The notes below the pieces were generated by a model. It worked only from the letters and a program-made list of their open reading frames with translations, was not told the DNA's origin and searched no databases. A stretch of 64,000 nt of DNA from Sciurus carolinensis (lineage: Eukaryota > Chordata > Mammalia > Rodentia > Sciuridae), in contig NC_062215.1 of the NCBI RefSeq assembly GCF_902686445.1, positions 31,828,750 through 31,892,749 of the forward strand, given 5' to 3'. Shown here piece after piece: positions 44,295 through 55,986 of this stretch; position 1 is the stretch's first letter, and each line of letters begins with the position of its first letter. The translations under genes were made by a program, and so were the position numbers.

Positions 44295-44643
44295 ATACTT
44301 CCTGCATGTCTGGGTCTGCCTCCAGCCACAGTAAGTGAGCTGGTTAATTCATGGGTTCTGAATTAGTTTGCTCTGGTTAAAATCTTGCCTTTGTTGCTGT
44401 GTGACTATGAGACTATGAGACAGGAGTACATTGTAATAAGGTTTTTTGAGGTTGGTGGAGAATTAAGTACTTTGCAGAGTGCTGGGCTTTAAGTGCTCAC
44501 TGAACATTAGTTATTTAAGTGCCATTAATGTTGTTATCCCCCAAACTCTTCCCATTGACTTTTCTAGTAGCAGCTCATTTATTCTTCCCTGAGGACACAC
44601 ATGGACCTTGGGCCTAACCATAGGTATCCTTACCCCACCCCCA
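44295..44643. other. Unassigned sequence
   Basis: Nothing recognised. Confidence 0.4.
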
Positions 44644-44824
44644 TCTCTGTACTGGGAATTGAACCCAGGATGGGCTCTACCACTGAGATTCATCCCAGTC
44701 CTTTTTATTTTTTATTTTCAGACAAAGACTCACTAAATTTCTGAGACTGGCCTCAAACTTATGATCCTCCTCCATCAGCAACCTGAGTATCTGGGATTAC
44801 AGGTGTGGGCCACTATGCCCAGCT
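44644..44824 (-). mobile_element. B1-ID dimer SINE
   Basis: tctgtactgggaattgaac to gccactatgcccagc. Confidence 0.88.
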
Positions 44825-45065
44825 GCTTCTTTCTTTTAATAAGGGAATTAGGAGTGGGGTGAAGGGGTGTAGGTGAGAGGGACTTCTTTAATATATACCC
44901 ATATAGGAGATGATTCACATTTACTAGCATTTCAAAAGTTCCTTTGTAGATTCTTCCAAAAGAAAAAGTAGGCCATTTCTCAAATATACAACCTTGAAGT
45001 TGGAGGGACTGCTAAAAGGGAAAACAAAACAAAACAAAACAAAAAGTTGCTGACTTTTTAAACAG

Positions 45066-45290
45066 CCTTACAAGAAGATGTCCACCTTGAAGAATTTTCC
45101 CCATGGTCCTATATCAATCCCTCATTCAGCTTTACAGCAGGTTCAGAGAATTCCCGTGTTCCAGCCCCAGAACTGCAAGCTGACTCACACTAAAAATGTT
45201 TGCAAGATGTACCAGATGCAGAAAATGAAAGGGGCAGTTTTCATAACTTACAATGACAAAAATGTCATCAGTGTACAATTGCCTTTGTAG
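45066..45290 (+). CDS. Candidate terminal exon or small ORF, product unknown
   Basis: A frame is open from 45,054 to the stop at 45,288-45,290. An ATG at 45,078 would give 70 residues. A plausible splice acceptor (gactttttaaacag) ends at 45,065, so it could be a last coding exon in phase 0. The predicted product has balanced composition, many hydrophobic/polar alternations, a Lys/Met/Gln-rich patch (KMYQMQKMKG) and a hydrophobic end (VISVQLPL). No signal peptide or known motif is seen. No AATAAA follows closely and no companion exon is visible nearby, so chance is a serious alternative. Confidence 0.22.
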   Translation, partial: PYKKMSTLKNFPHGPISIPHSALQQVQRIPVFQPQNCKLTHTKNVCKMYQMQKMKGAVFITYNDKNVISVQLPL

Positions 45291-45731
45291 TTCTAATCAT
45301 GACCTCTCTCAGTTATCAGAAGGCTGCTTGGGGGGTATGGAGTCCAGACTGAAGGGCTCAAGATACAAGAATTAAATGAATAATAGCATCAGGTTCTTAA
45401 CTGACCATTTTGACTTATCAGAGAGGCACATATGTCCCTTGGGCTCTGTCTCTTCTCCTCTTTCAATGTTTCCTTTGAATGCTTCTATTTTTTTTTTTTT
45501 TTTTACCTCCTCCCTCTGATCGGCACATTCCCTTTTTGGATAAAGTGTTTTATTCTCTTCACGGGTTTCTTCTTTTTTAAGGTCAGAATCAGAGAATCTG
45601 AGAGAAGCTATCCATAATAATCTCTGCAGAAAAATGTCAAACAATACTTAAAATACCATGTGAACAACTTCAGGAAGGTTCATGGACATCCTTGAAGCTG
45701 TTTTATGCATCTTGAGTTAAAATTCCTGCCT
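45291..45731. other. Unassigned sequence
   Basis: Contains a T run at 45,488-45,505. The minus frame 45,372-45,644 is Lys/Glu-rich and includes that run, so it is not supported. Confidence 0.4.
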
Positions 45732-45810
45732 TGGGGCTCAGTGGTAGAGTACTTACCTGGCATGCAAGAGGCCCTGGGTTTCATCCCCAGCAGCCATCCC
45801 CCCAAAAAAA
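45732..45810 (+). mobile_element. ID SINE, 5' truncated
   Basis: ttggggctcagtggtagagt to tcatccccagcagcc. Confidence 0.85.
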
Positions 45811-47014
45811 ACCAAAATCTTAAAGACCTTAAACAGACCTTGCCCATCTGGGGCTTATGTTAAAGTTTAAGGTTAGCAACATGATCTTTTCTTCATGATC
45901 AGGTTCTTAGGATCACCTTACACCTTCATTTTCATCCCTCTAATTTTATACTAAGACCATCTTTCTCACCGCTACACTGCCTTGACCTTGTGGTCACTCC
46001 CTTGGCCTTGTTCCTGCTTTGACTTGTAACTGGCACTTTTCCTCATAATCCAGTTAACCCACTCCTTTCTTTTCTCATCCTTTTTCTTGGCTGGTCTTGC
46101 CCATGGTTCCTACATTGGCTTTGATTGACATATTGATCTCACTCAACCTGCTTTTCTCATACCCGTTGTCTCCCTTCTTTACTTCCTCCCTCTCCCTGTT
46201 CTTTTCTGCCAGTGTTTCCAGGGCTTCATCCCTTGGACATCATTTTCTCAGTTTCTCCCCTTTCCTAACTCCACTACCACTAAGCATTACCTATCTTTCA
46301 AAGATCCCTTTTGACATGATTTTTGATACATATTTGTATTTCCCATTCAGACTACTCCTCTGAGCTACAGCCTTGCATATGCAACTTACTTACAGTTTGC
46401 ACTTGAATGTCATAAGAACAGCACAGACTTTATAGGTCCGAAACCAACGTCTCTCTGCTCCCATCTTCCCCTTCTCAGTTCACATAGTAACTCAAGCCTG
46501 AGGCTTCATCAGTCATTGTTCTCTCCTTATGCAACACCAGTGATCTTGTTACTCTACTTCAAAAATATAGCTTGAGAATAAAGCAGACTCTTGATCCCCA
46601 GGGCCGCTTAGCTCTGGGCTCTTAGTTCAGGCTAGCCTCATTGCTCACCTGACCCGCTTGCTGCAACTTCCTTTCTGCTCTCTGCTTCTACTCTGGTCTC
46701 CCTTGAATCCATTCTTCTCATAGCAGATACTGCTTGCTTTTAAAAAAGAATATGGTGTCACTCAACCTTCATTAGTAGCTTCCTATTCATTCACGAAACA
46801 TATTTTTACTGAGCAGCCCTTAGATGGCAGGTCCCCTCAATAATCCCTACCTCAGGAAGTAAATGTAGTAGATAGTAGATGATGGTAAAAGCTACTTAAA
46901 AAACAAAACATAAAAAAAAAAAAAAAACCCTGAAGGGGTAAGGGATGGGTAATTGTGTGCATTTATGTTTACAATTTTAAAAAGAGGTGATATTTGAGCA
47001 AGAGATGATTTATG
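45811..47014. other. C/T-rich old dispersed repeat, family uncertain
   Basis: Text such as 'cttgctgcaacttcctttctg' and 'ccattcttctcatagcagata' resembles a widespread old mammalian repeat read in antisense (L2-like). I cannot fix its limits. Confidence 0.35.
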
Positions 47015-47097
47015 ATTTTTTGTGGTGCTGGGGATTGAACCCATGGTTTCAGGAATGGCAGGGAAAGCCTTTGCCACTAAGCCACACCCCCAGTTCC
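47015..47097 (-). mobile_element. ID SINE, diverged
   Basis: gtggtgctggggattgaacc to gccacacccccagttcc. Confidence 0.85.
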
Positions 47098-47252
47098 TTG
47101 AGTAAGCCTTGAGAGTAACTGCTGCAGTTCTCTGAAGATTTCAGGTGGAAGGGATTGCAAGAGCAAAGGCCCAGAGGAGAAATCATGACTGACTTTGGGA
47201 CTGAAAAGAATAAATCCAAGCTTGACTTTGGGTTATAAAATGGCCTAGTCTC

Positions 47253-47320
47253 CCAACAAATAAACCCACAACCAAGAAAAACACCCCCAACAAATAAACT
47301 CACAACCAAGAAACAACCGC
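47253..47320 (+). repeat. Two-copy 34-bp tandem repeat
   Basis: ccaacaaataaacccacaac at 47,253 and ccaacaaataaactcacaac at 47,287. Confidence 0.9.
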
Positions 47321-47765
47321 TCCCTCGACCTTGACCCCCATCCTGTCACTCTACCCCCTCATTATTTTCCAGTTCACCAGAAGCTGTTTCTTGCTTTTCC
47401 CTGTTGTGCCTCTGTGCAGTACCCCCCACCCTTATGCCCATATTCAATCTGCAAGGCTGGCTGCTTCTGTCCCAGTAGATGTTCAAGTTTCACCTTGGAC
47501 TTTTCCTGACTGCAGAACCTAAAAGTCGCCTTGTTATTTCTCTTTTGTCTGCTTCCTTCTATTTCCCTCATGGCACCCATCACACCATGCACTTGGGATT
47601 CACATTTGCATGAATTCATACTTAAAACTCAATAGACAAACAGTATCTCATTGTCATTTGAATTTGCACTTGATTGCTAGTGAAGATTATTTCCCCAAGT
47701 AATGGTAATGTTCTTAGCGTGGTCTCTTTTATTTTGTCCAAACGAATGTTCGAAGTCCCTATGTC
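47321..47765. other. Old L2-like relic, limits uncertain
   Basis: C/T-rich antisense-type wording as in 45,811-47,014. No coding signal trusted. Confidence 0.3.
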
Positions 47766-48002
47766 TTAGGAATCAGAGCGGGGCTGGCCAGCCGCAAACC
47801 CCACCCTGACAGTTGTCTGGAGGGAATTTATTTTTCTGAGTTCCTGGAGGAGAGAGTGACTCATGGTGACCGTCTCTTCGTCGGAATCATTCCAAAACCC
47901 GAACTCATTTGGAGGAAAGTGTTTCACTTCGATATCACCAAGTTGTGAAAATGGGCCAGAAAGTTGCATTCGAGTGGTACCGAGTACATACTTACTGAGC
48001 AA
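47766..48002 (-). CDS. Candidate exon or small ORF beside the CpG island, product unknown
   Basis: A minus-strand frame is open for 78 codons, from a TTG at 48,002 to a stop at 47,766-47,768. The first ATG is 11 codons in. The predicted product is soluble, acidic in the middle (WNDSDEETVTMSHSLLQEL) and has balanced composition. A possible splice acceptor (aattgctcag) lies at the upstream end, just inside a stop codon. The DNA has several CpGs although it lies outside the main island. It could be an exon of a gene divergent from the island, an upstream small ORF or chance. I recognise no family. Confidence 0.28.
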   Translation of the reverse strand: MLSKYVLGTTRMQLSGPFSQLGDIEVKHFPPNEFGFWNDSDEETVTMSHSLLQELRKINSLQTTVRVGFAAGQPRSDS

Positions 48003-48411
48003 TTATTAATGACCACTTAATTTTGCATTACAATGTTACAACGGTTACAAGGAAGCTAAAGCTCCCATGCAAGGGTGTGGGGGTTGCTGCCCATTACCAG
48101 CCTCTGCGCCTCTTCCATGGGACTCTCGGTCCCGAGGCAGGAGACAGTCAAACCGATCCTTTGCAATCTCCCAAAGCCAAAGCGGGGCAACAGGCGCGGG
48201 TACCCTGGGGCAAGGCCTCCAGAGTCCTCCGGGATCTCAACATTCCAGCCAGGCCGCTCTCCCGGCCCCCATCGAGATTACAGCTCCTCTCGCGAGAGCA
48301 CAGGCAAGCCTGGCTCCCGGCGGTAGCGGGATGTTAGCAGAGCACTCCAGACCGCGCCCCCTCTGGCGCAGCTGGGAAAGGCGCGCGAGGTACGGGAGGG
48401 AGCGGACGGCG

Positions 48412-48423
48412 CGCGCACGCGCA
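48412..48423. promoter_or_regulatory. NRF-1-type site
   Basis: CGCGCACGCGCA fits the NRF-1 consensus YGCGCAYGCGCR exactly. Position about 130 bp upstream of the proposed start. Binding not shown. Confidence 0.6.
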
Positions 48424-48463
48424 GGTGAGAGGCTGAAGCAGGGGCGCGGGGGCACGAGGGCGA

Positions 48464-48473
48464 GGGGCGGGGC
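48464..48473. promoter_or_regulatory. GC box (Sp1/KLF type)
   Basis: GGGGCGGGGC, about 75 bp upstream of the proposed start. Confidence 0.6.
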
Positions 48474-48512
48474 TTTGCGTCGCGCCGCGGGCACGTCGCT
48501 GCGCGTCCTCAG

Positions 48513-48519
48513 TATTTAA
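48513..48519 (+). promoter_or_regulatory. TATA-like element
   Basis: TATTTAA, the only A/T-rich hexamer in the island core. It would place a start near 48,543. Confidence 0.4.
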
Positions 48520-48542
48520 TGTCTCTGTGTTCCACTGGCCTG

Positions 48543-48663
48543 GGCGAGCACGTGGGGGAGCGGCCCGAGCACGGAGCTGCGGGGCTGGGCCGTGGGGCCA
48601 GGCGGGGGCTTGGGGGGGGCGGCGGCGCCAGGGCTCTACACCCCGACGGTCGCAGAGGAGCTG
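48543..48663 (+). other. Proposed non-coding first exon
   Basis: The start is set only by distance from the TATA-like element. The 3' end is set by the donor CTG|GTAAGT at 48,663/48,664, which fits the consensus well. It contains no ATG in a usable context, so it would be 5' UTR. An E-box (CACGTG, 48,549-48,554) lies near its start. The gene cannot be named because no coding exon lies in the window. A start spread over the island is equally possible. Confidence 0.4.
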
Positions 48664-51029
48664 GTAAGTTGGGGGCATGGGGAGGGTCACCTGGCCCGCT
48701 CATCCCCTGCCTGGGCCCTGGGAGGGCGCCGTCGTGTTGTTGGGGCGCCTGGGGTGCAGGTGCAGGACGCGACGCGCGCTCCAGGTACCCGGGAGGCAGA
48801 GGATCCGGACCGCGAGCGTGTGCAGAGGGCTCACGCTTGTCGTCTGCTGTCAAGCAGGCCCGTCTTGCCTCCGTCGCCAGGGTGCCCAGTGGTACTCCTC
48901 CGCGGGGTTGCCTGCCCGAGGGCTCCTGCTGACAGGTCGCGTATGCGTGGATGCGGGCGGCGCTCTGAGCCGCGCGGTTCCCCCCACGCGCGTCACCGCC
49001 CTCGGGGGCGAGGACGCGACACCCCGGTTGCCCCTTCTGCGCCTTAACTTTCCGGGAGCGCGCTCACCTCCTGGGAGGCGAACCTGAGCGCGTCCCACCC
49101 AAGGTCGCCCAGCCCCACTCGCGTTTACTTTTCAAAGGTCGTGTGTACCCAGTATGAACCCGGAGAGGCGGCGGCGGGGCGGTCTGTGGGCAGGGCCAGG
49201 TGCTCAGAAGGGCGAGGAGGTCCTCCAAACCCCGCAGGGACCCGGTCTCCCACTGGGGGGTAGGAGTTAAATTGTTCACTTCCGGAGCCCAACCCAACTT
49301 CTTGACCTCTTTGGCTCGGTGACGGTGACATACCGAGCAGTAGCCCAACCCCTGAAGTTTAGCGTGGTGAACAAGTGAAGAGGGCTCGGCGCACCGAGCC
49401 GGGAGGATGGGTTGGGAGACCGCTGTGCCTGGAACTGTGTGTGGGGCGAAGAGACCGTTAGAACCGAGTTAGGGTCTAGAAGACGAGGGCTTGGGTGTCT
49501 CGAGGAGAGTTCGCATTTGCAGCCTCCTTAAGCGTGTCCGGAGAGGTGGAGGCCGTCCAGCCCGGTATGCCGGCTGTCTTCACTCCTGGGGACGCAGAGT
49601 CACGTGCTCCGCACCCCGCCCCCCAACTCTGGTTCGCGATCTGGAAGGACCACACATGTTCTGGGATATAGGTTAAAATGTTCTTAGACCGTGGGGCTGG
49701 ACACCTCAGGGATGGGATTTGTAAGTGTTCAACTATTTTGTGCCGTAGGTTATGGTTCTTCCCATTTCCCCTGCGAGGGAGGTATAAGAGAGGAAGAGTT
49801 AGGTGTTGGTGTACTGTACAGACACGACTCCTGGGAAGCCCTGAGCATTAAGGGACTTGTCTCTTTTCTCCTGGAGGAGATGCGCAGAGTGGCAGGCGCC
49901 TTCCTGCCCCTGGGCTATGGTTAACACAAACCCGGTGGACTTCGCTCCAGGTGTGAGTGGAGGCCTCTCAAGCTGGGTAGGGTAAGGTGTGTGTGCAGGG
50001 CAATTAGTGAGGTTAAACTGCCTGTATTTCCCCTACTGAAGTGCAGGCTACTGGATATTTAAATTATCTTTTGCAGTGAAATCTGGGCCGCTGGACCTGG
50101 TGCAACCACCTCTTGTTAGATGATTTGCTTCCTATCCGCCTCCTCTCCATGTCTCAATTACTGATTCACAAAAAGCTATTAATTCTGGCACTGATAACCT
50201 TACATGTTCATTTAACCCCTAGGCCCTTCCCAAACTAGTACCCCTTTTAACCCTTTTTTTAGAAAGGGAAGCTTGAACTCCTAGCACCATCCAGCCACAC
50301 TGCTCTTAAAGGCACAGAGCATCTTTGAAATGAAGGCATCATGATTTGATCATTTGATTCCTCTGTTCTTATCATCCAAGCGTTCACCTGCTGATTATTG
50401 AAGATTCTTTTTGAGCATTGGGAACAAGTGGAGTTGTGTTTTGGGAGCTTTTTGACTTGTGTTGAACCTTTCTTGTTTCACTTCTAACTAGTTTTGTTTG
50501 TCATGGGTAATAATTTCTGTGTGTAACCTTGTGAAATATGGACCTACACTGGAGGTCTGTATCCTACAGGTATGTGAATCACTAAAGCCTTGGTTGTTTC
50601 TGGCTTAAGTAGGCTCCATTGTCATTCATGTTCTGTGAAGAAAACTGAACCAAGGCAGGTAACTGATACAAGCCTGTGAGAGAGACAGGTCTAGTGGATT
50701 TGTGTGTAGGTAGAGTCCCTTGCAGGAGTGTCTCTCCCATCTCCCAGCTGTTTCTAGGAAATGCGTTTACATTCACTTGGCCACTGCGGGGTGACAGTGG
50801 AGGTTAAGTATCTGTTTTAAGTAGCTTGCTCAGGTGTGAAGTTGATGTATCTCCAGTGTAAGGTTGCTGAGCATCAATATTTTAAAGCAATTTGTCCTGC
50901 TGCCTGGTAACCCAGATTATTCTTGGGCTTTCGACCCAGGCTGGTCATCGCCATAGTTTGTGAGGGAAGGTAGTTCTAACCTTCACAGCATTCCTTTTCC
51001 ATTCTGAAAACAGATGGAGATCATATTTG

Positions 51030-51080
51030 TGAGACCTGGGTCTGTGCCTAGTATATGATAGGTGCTTAAATATTGTTGCC
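51030..51080 (+). mobile_element. MIR fragment
   Basis: 'tgcctagtatatgataggtgcttaa', the typical MIR 3' core. Confidence 0.55.
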
Positions 51081-52364
51081 TCACTCCAAGAAATCCAAGA
51101 TTGAGTTAAATTTCACTTGAATCACTTAATTTGAATCTTATTAAATTACTCCTTTCTTCCTAGCCTCTGACCTAGAAATTTGGTAAAAAAGTTAAGGGAG
51201 ACAAATTGGTTTCCTCAGTTTGCTGGCTAGCCTCCTGGTTCAATGTGTCATGATTAGATGAGCATTTTAGGGCTTTGAAGAGTGGCAGATTATAGCCTGA
51301 GTGCCTGGAGAGCTGGTTCCCAGCCACTCCTTCCTGATCTTCCTGGGGACTTTAGAATGACTGACCTCTCTGCAGCTCGATCTGTCTTCCTGTTGTGGGG
51401 AAGTCAGACAGTTGTGTTAGCTATGGGTTAATGCCTTTGGTTCAGTACTCCTAGGAAGTTTCCTGTCCTATGGGGAGGTGCTGAGTTCTCTGGGCCTCTT
51501 GGTCCACTGAAATCACATACTATTTGAGAATTGTCCGTCTGCATAGTGGGGTGCCTATTAGTCTTAAACCTTGCTTCTTGGGCAAGTTCTCTTTCTCCTA
51601 CTTCCCTTCCTGGTACATCTACTTCACACAGGTTTCACTCGCACATTTAACGTGGGTATGTGTGGCACTCCACTGAGTGAACCTGGTACCTAATTTTAAA
51701 CTTTTGCAATGAAAAGTGCCATCATCGAACATGTCTGGAGCAGGATAGTCTGGCTGGAGAACTGAGATTTAGAGACTGCCTCTTCCTTGACGGTTTTATG
51801 CCATGGGTGAGCTGCAAGCAAGCATCTCCTTAATCCTTTAATCCTTACACCTCGGAGCATCCCTGGAACTGGAGGTCATTCTGGATTGTTTCAGTGAGGG
51901 GTAGAGAAACAAGAAACAAGACCTGGTTTTAACCAGGTCTCCCGGAGGGCTTTTGTGAGAAGAACCAAGGAATATTCTTAATTCCTTGGGTTTTTTTCTT
52001 TCTGCTGCTTTCTAGCAGATGTTGTAGTGAAGTTGTGTATGTCATCATCAGCAGTCTGAGCACTGGCTTTCCAGTAATAAGTAGCTTTCAGGGTGTCCTT
52101 CTCCTTAACTTTCTTTCTCTCTTCCTAAGTGCTAGCAGTTTTATTCTGTCTGGGTCTTTTTAATCTGGACATGTCTGCAGCTCGTTTGGTAGTTTACAGC
52201 CGTAGGTAGTAAACATTGTGTTCCCCATCCTGTAATACTGGCTGGTCGTGTTCACTTAACCGAGTGTCACTAAGGTCTTATTTGCACTTGGGAACAAAGC
52301 AGGGCACCCAGGTGAGTTCTAGAAGTTAAAGTATGCAGAGCTTGGAGCCAGTTAGATTTATTTC

Positions 52365-52480
52365 ACCTCTGGGCTTAGTGGCAAGAACCTTGGACTTGGC
52401 GTAGTTCTTAGTGCTGACCTGTTTAGGCAGACCTGTTGACCCTCTGGGGTGTCAGTTTCCTCAACCGGTAAAGGAGGATT
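52365..52480 (+). mobile_element. MIR relic
   Basis: 'ctctggggtgtcagtttcctc' and neighbours. Diverged. Confidence 0.5.
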
Positions 52481-52671
52481 GGTGAACGTTAATGGTATTC
52501 AGGTTTTGTCCCGGGAGCCCTGGAGTTAGAACAGGGTGCCTGGGGGCTGCTGGAGGATTGTGTTTGGGCTGCTGTCCTGGACAGCTCAGGTCAAGAACAT
52601 TTTCAGCATCAAGGTTCTTTCTGACAACACTGGTCTAATATGTTCTTTGCCCACCTCTAAAAGTTTAATTG

Positions 52672-52847
52672 CTAGCTGGGCATGGTAGCACACGGCATAA
52701 ACCCAGCAACTGGGACGATTGAGACAGGAGAATTGTAAGTTCCAGGCCAGTCTCGAACCCTGTCTCAAAAAATAAAGGACTGGACGTGTAGCTCAGTGGT
52801 AAAGTATCCCTGCATTCAATTGCCAGTCCTGCAACATTGAAACAAAA
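52672..52847 (+). mobile_element. B1-ID dimer SINE
   Basis: gctgggcatggtagcacac to caattgccagtcctgc. Confidence 0.88.
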
Positions 52848-53481
52848 AAGTGACTGACTTATAAATCTCTTAAACAACATGTGTTTGGGTTTAGGCTTCC
52901 ATAGTCCATAAGCCCATCAGCTTTCTTTCTTTCCATGACATGATAAGCAAGTTCTGGTCTACACTTAGGAGTGATCAATTATGAAACAGTTTGGGAAAGG
53001 AGCTTAGTGAGGGGCTGGGGACATGAGCATGAAGCAGAAGGGCCAGGCCTTTAGAGAGCTGTGGTGCTTCAAGAGCCTGTTTATTAGCATGAAGGTCTTT
53101 TTGGTTCTCTTATTTCTCTGGTCTCTAAAAGGCAAATGTTATTAGATCTGCTACTTTACGTGATGACTTCCTGTAGGACCCTAGTGTGGGCCCTCAGTTA
53201 AGCCGGGTTGGATTTTTATTGTTCCCTCCTGTCTATTTAAACATTAGGGAATGTTTTTCTGTATTTACAGAAGGCATTGGAGAGAGCGGGGCCATAATGC
53301 TGATCCTGAATGAGGAGGGGCTTTATTTCAGCTGCCATCTCATCCAGTCTTGGCTGTGCTTTGTTTGAACCTTGCTAGACTGGCCTTTGACATGTAGTGT
53401 GAGATCTATATTTTTCCCCTTTGAGCCAGATGTAACAGATGCATAACAGACACCTGTTGCACCTACTGGCACTTTAGGAAG

Positions 53482-53614
53482 GTTATTTTTATTAATTTCG
53501 AGATGGGTCTCACTGTGTTGCTCCAGCTACCCTTGCATTCCTGGGCTCAAGCAGTCCTCCTGCCTCTATCTCCTGAGTATCTGAGACTACAGTTTTGTGC
53601 CACCATAATTGACT
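53482..53614 (-). mobile_element. B1 monomer SINE
   Basis: cgagatgggtctcactgtg to ccaccataattgac. A second B1 piece follows at 53,763. Confidence 0.75.
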
Positions 53615-53762
53615 AGGAGGGGATTTTTTTTTTTTTTTCTTTTTCTGTTTTGAACAATGCTGTTTTTATATTCTCAACTCTGAGGTTAAGTATCTCAAGT
53701 TTATAGATGAGGAAACTGAGTCCCTGAAGAGGGCAAGCTGATCCCAGAGGGCTGGGCTGGTC

Positions 53763-53872
53763 GGGTTTTTTGTTTTTGTTTTTGTTTTGCCCGCACTGGC
53801 CTCTAACTTGTGATCCTCCTGCCTCAGCCTCCCAAGTGGGTGAGTAGGTGGTGTGCTCCACTGTGCCTGCCT
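53763..53872 (-). mobile_element. B1-type SINE fragment
   Basis: (TTTG)n run then cctctaacttgtgatcctcc to ccactgtgcctgcc. Confidence 0.75.
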
Positions 53873-54055
53873 AGGCTAACTTTTGACCTATGTCAGGAAA
53901 CCCTCTCCCTCCCCACTATATCTGCCCTATATCTCTTCTCCCTTTACCTCATGCTCAGAGGCTGTTTCTTATTTACTGCCCCATTATCACTTGGTCCTCA
54001 TCCAGAAAATAAAAGTGGGTTTTTAAAGAATTAAAACTGCTTATCTCACAAACCA

Positions 54056-54180
54056 AGTCTGTTCTGAGTTGTTTAGGTCTCATTACAACCCTATGAGGGA
54101 GTTATTCTTATTCCCATTTTACAGGAAACCGAAGTTCATGATCTTAACTCGTATCTTTCCAAAGTCATCTTTGGCCATAC
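54056..54180 (+). mobile_element. MIR relic
   Basis: 'ttacaaccctatgaggg ... ttattcccattttacagg'. Confidence 0.7.
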
Positions 54181-54705
54181 GCTTTTGAAATGGGCAAGTG
54201 ATGTCTGTGAATAAGATGCCTTAGAGACTAGGTAGCTGTGCCTTAAGGTCTGGGAAACTGCCTTGAAGACTGAGCAGGTTGAAAAGACAACCTTGAAGAC
54301 TCATTCTCTAGCTAATAATAACGCGGCCTGTCAGACCTCACATGGAGGTCATGAGACCATCCCCTGGCCCTCAACAGGCTGTCACCCAGGAGTCGCCTAG
54401 TCCTGGTTGGAGGAGGCAGCGAGTTCTGTCCCAGCCCCCACCCCTTCTCTCTGCCCTTGACCTGGGTGTGCCTTTGTGAGGACCAGGGACAGCAGCTCTA
54501 CTGAAGGTAGCTCCAACTTCTGTGATTCTTCTTGCCCCTCTGACAAAAAAGTGTCTCCCAACTTACTGAGCTTCCTAGGAGAGAGCAGCACTTGTTTATG
54601 TATGGGCCTGGAGCTGTCTGTAGGAGAAACGGCAGGGCTGAGAATAATCTCCCTGCTTTGTCCTTTGACTTTGGTGTGGCCCACTCGGCCAAGCATGTGC
54701 TGGTG

Positions 54706-54715
54706 CTATTTTTAG
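54706..54715. promoter_or_regulatory. MEF2-type site
   Basis: CTATTTTTAG fits YTAWWWWTAR exactly. A CAGGTG E-box follows 2 bp later. Presence of motifs only. Confidence 0.3.
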
Positions 54716-55744
54716 CAGGTGGCATCCTTTAGGAGAGCCAAGTGCTTGTGGCTGCAGTGTCCAAGACAGGTCCTGCTGCCACCGCCGCCTAATCAGGAGA
54801 GGGAAGAGAATAAGCCACCCTAGAAACTGCCATGGCCTGTGTGGATGGGTTGGCTGCTTAAGAGGCCTCTGGGGCTGCCTTTTCTATTCTGGGTCTGTGG
54901 CAGGGGCCCAAGGCCGCCTCCTGGGCCAGGCAGGCATGTGGCTTGAGGCTGTCCAGTGAGCCGGGGAGCCCCGGGTCAGGACTGCTGCCCTGGGGAGTGA
55001 GGACCCCCGTTGCTGGTTTCTCAGGAAACCTTGTAACCCTGTTTTCATGTGAAGTCGCTCAACCTAAGGGCCAGCCACTAAGTGGACAAAAAACTCTTAA
55101 ACCTGGCTTGATTGGCAATCTGATTACTGGTGTCTTCTGGCTTAAACCAAGGTAGTCTGGAAGGAGGCAAAACCATGGTCCCTAGTGGGAACTCTTTGCT
55201 GGGAAGCTACCAAGGCTGAAGAGGGGTGAAAAAACTGAAAAACAAGTTTGTTCCCCCTGCTCTTCCCCCTGCCCTCCCCCCCCCCCACTGCACGCCTCTC
55301 CTTTTCTCCCCCTCCCCTTTCTTCCCTCTCCCCCACCTTTCTCTTTCTGTCTGCTGCCAACTCCCGCCCATCTATCTGTTTCTGATTAAGAAAGCTTAGT
55401 GCCATATAAGGCCCTCAGTTGCCTATGGTTTATGTTGGCTGGAGAGCAAGGTTGTTTTTGTGAAGTATGATTCAAAGAAGCGGCAAGGGCTCACAGGGGC
55501 TGTGTGTGTGGGTATTCGCCCACCCCTAGGGGCTGGAGCGCCTTATTGGAGCAGACTGATTTGATGGGGGACAGGGCTGAGGGTATGGGGCCGCACTGGT
55601 CCCCTAAGCTAAAGTGCAGTACGGCTGCAGGGCTTCCCAGCAAAAACACGTGCTGAGAACTCAAAGTAAAAAGCGAGCCCCTGTTTCCCACACAGAATAC
55701 CTGTCATGGCCCCAGCCAAGGGCATCTTGTTTCTGGAATAGATT

Positions 55745-55830
55745 TTTTTTTTTTGATGGTGCTGGGGATCTACCCCAGAACCTCATGCATGCTAAGCAAG
55801 GGGTCCACCACTGAGCTGTATCCCTCGCCC
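55745..55830 (-). mobile_element. ID SINE with target-site duplication
   Basis: tctggaatagatt at 55,732 and tctggaagagatt at 55,831, one mismatch. Confidence 0.93.
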
Positions 55831-55884
55831 TCTGGAAGAGATTCGGGAAGCAGCTTGTATTTATGAATTAAGAATGGCAGCCCT

Positions 55885-55986
55885 GGGGCTGGGGAGATAG
55901 CTCAGCTGGTAGAGTGCTTGCCTCACAAGCACAAGGCCCTGAGTTTGATCCCCAGTACCACAAAAAAAAAAAAAAAAAAAAAAAAA
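55885..55986 (+). mobile_element. Simple ID SINE with target-site duplication
   Basis: agaatggcagccct before and agaatgacagccct after; pure A tail of about 27. Confidence 0.95.

Larger units (their letters stand above)
48100..49650. promoter_or_regulatory. CpG island
   Basis: About 1.5 kb with dense CpG and high GC, peaking at 48,340-49,080. It has no transposon and contrasts with the CpG-poor surroundings. Such islands mark promoters of broadly expressed or developmental genes. Many overlapping frames occur on both strands because of the GC content and are not genes. Confidence 0.9.

Noticed and set aside
48334..49098. Many 80-150-codon frames on both strands
   Set aside because: Expected in a CpG island where stop codons are rare. 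They overlap in all frames and carry no recognisable domain.
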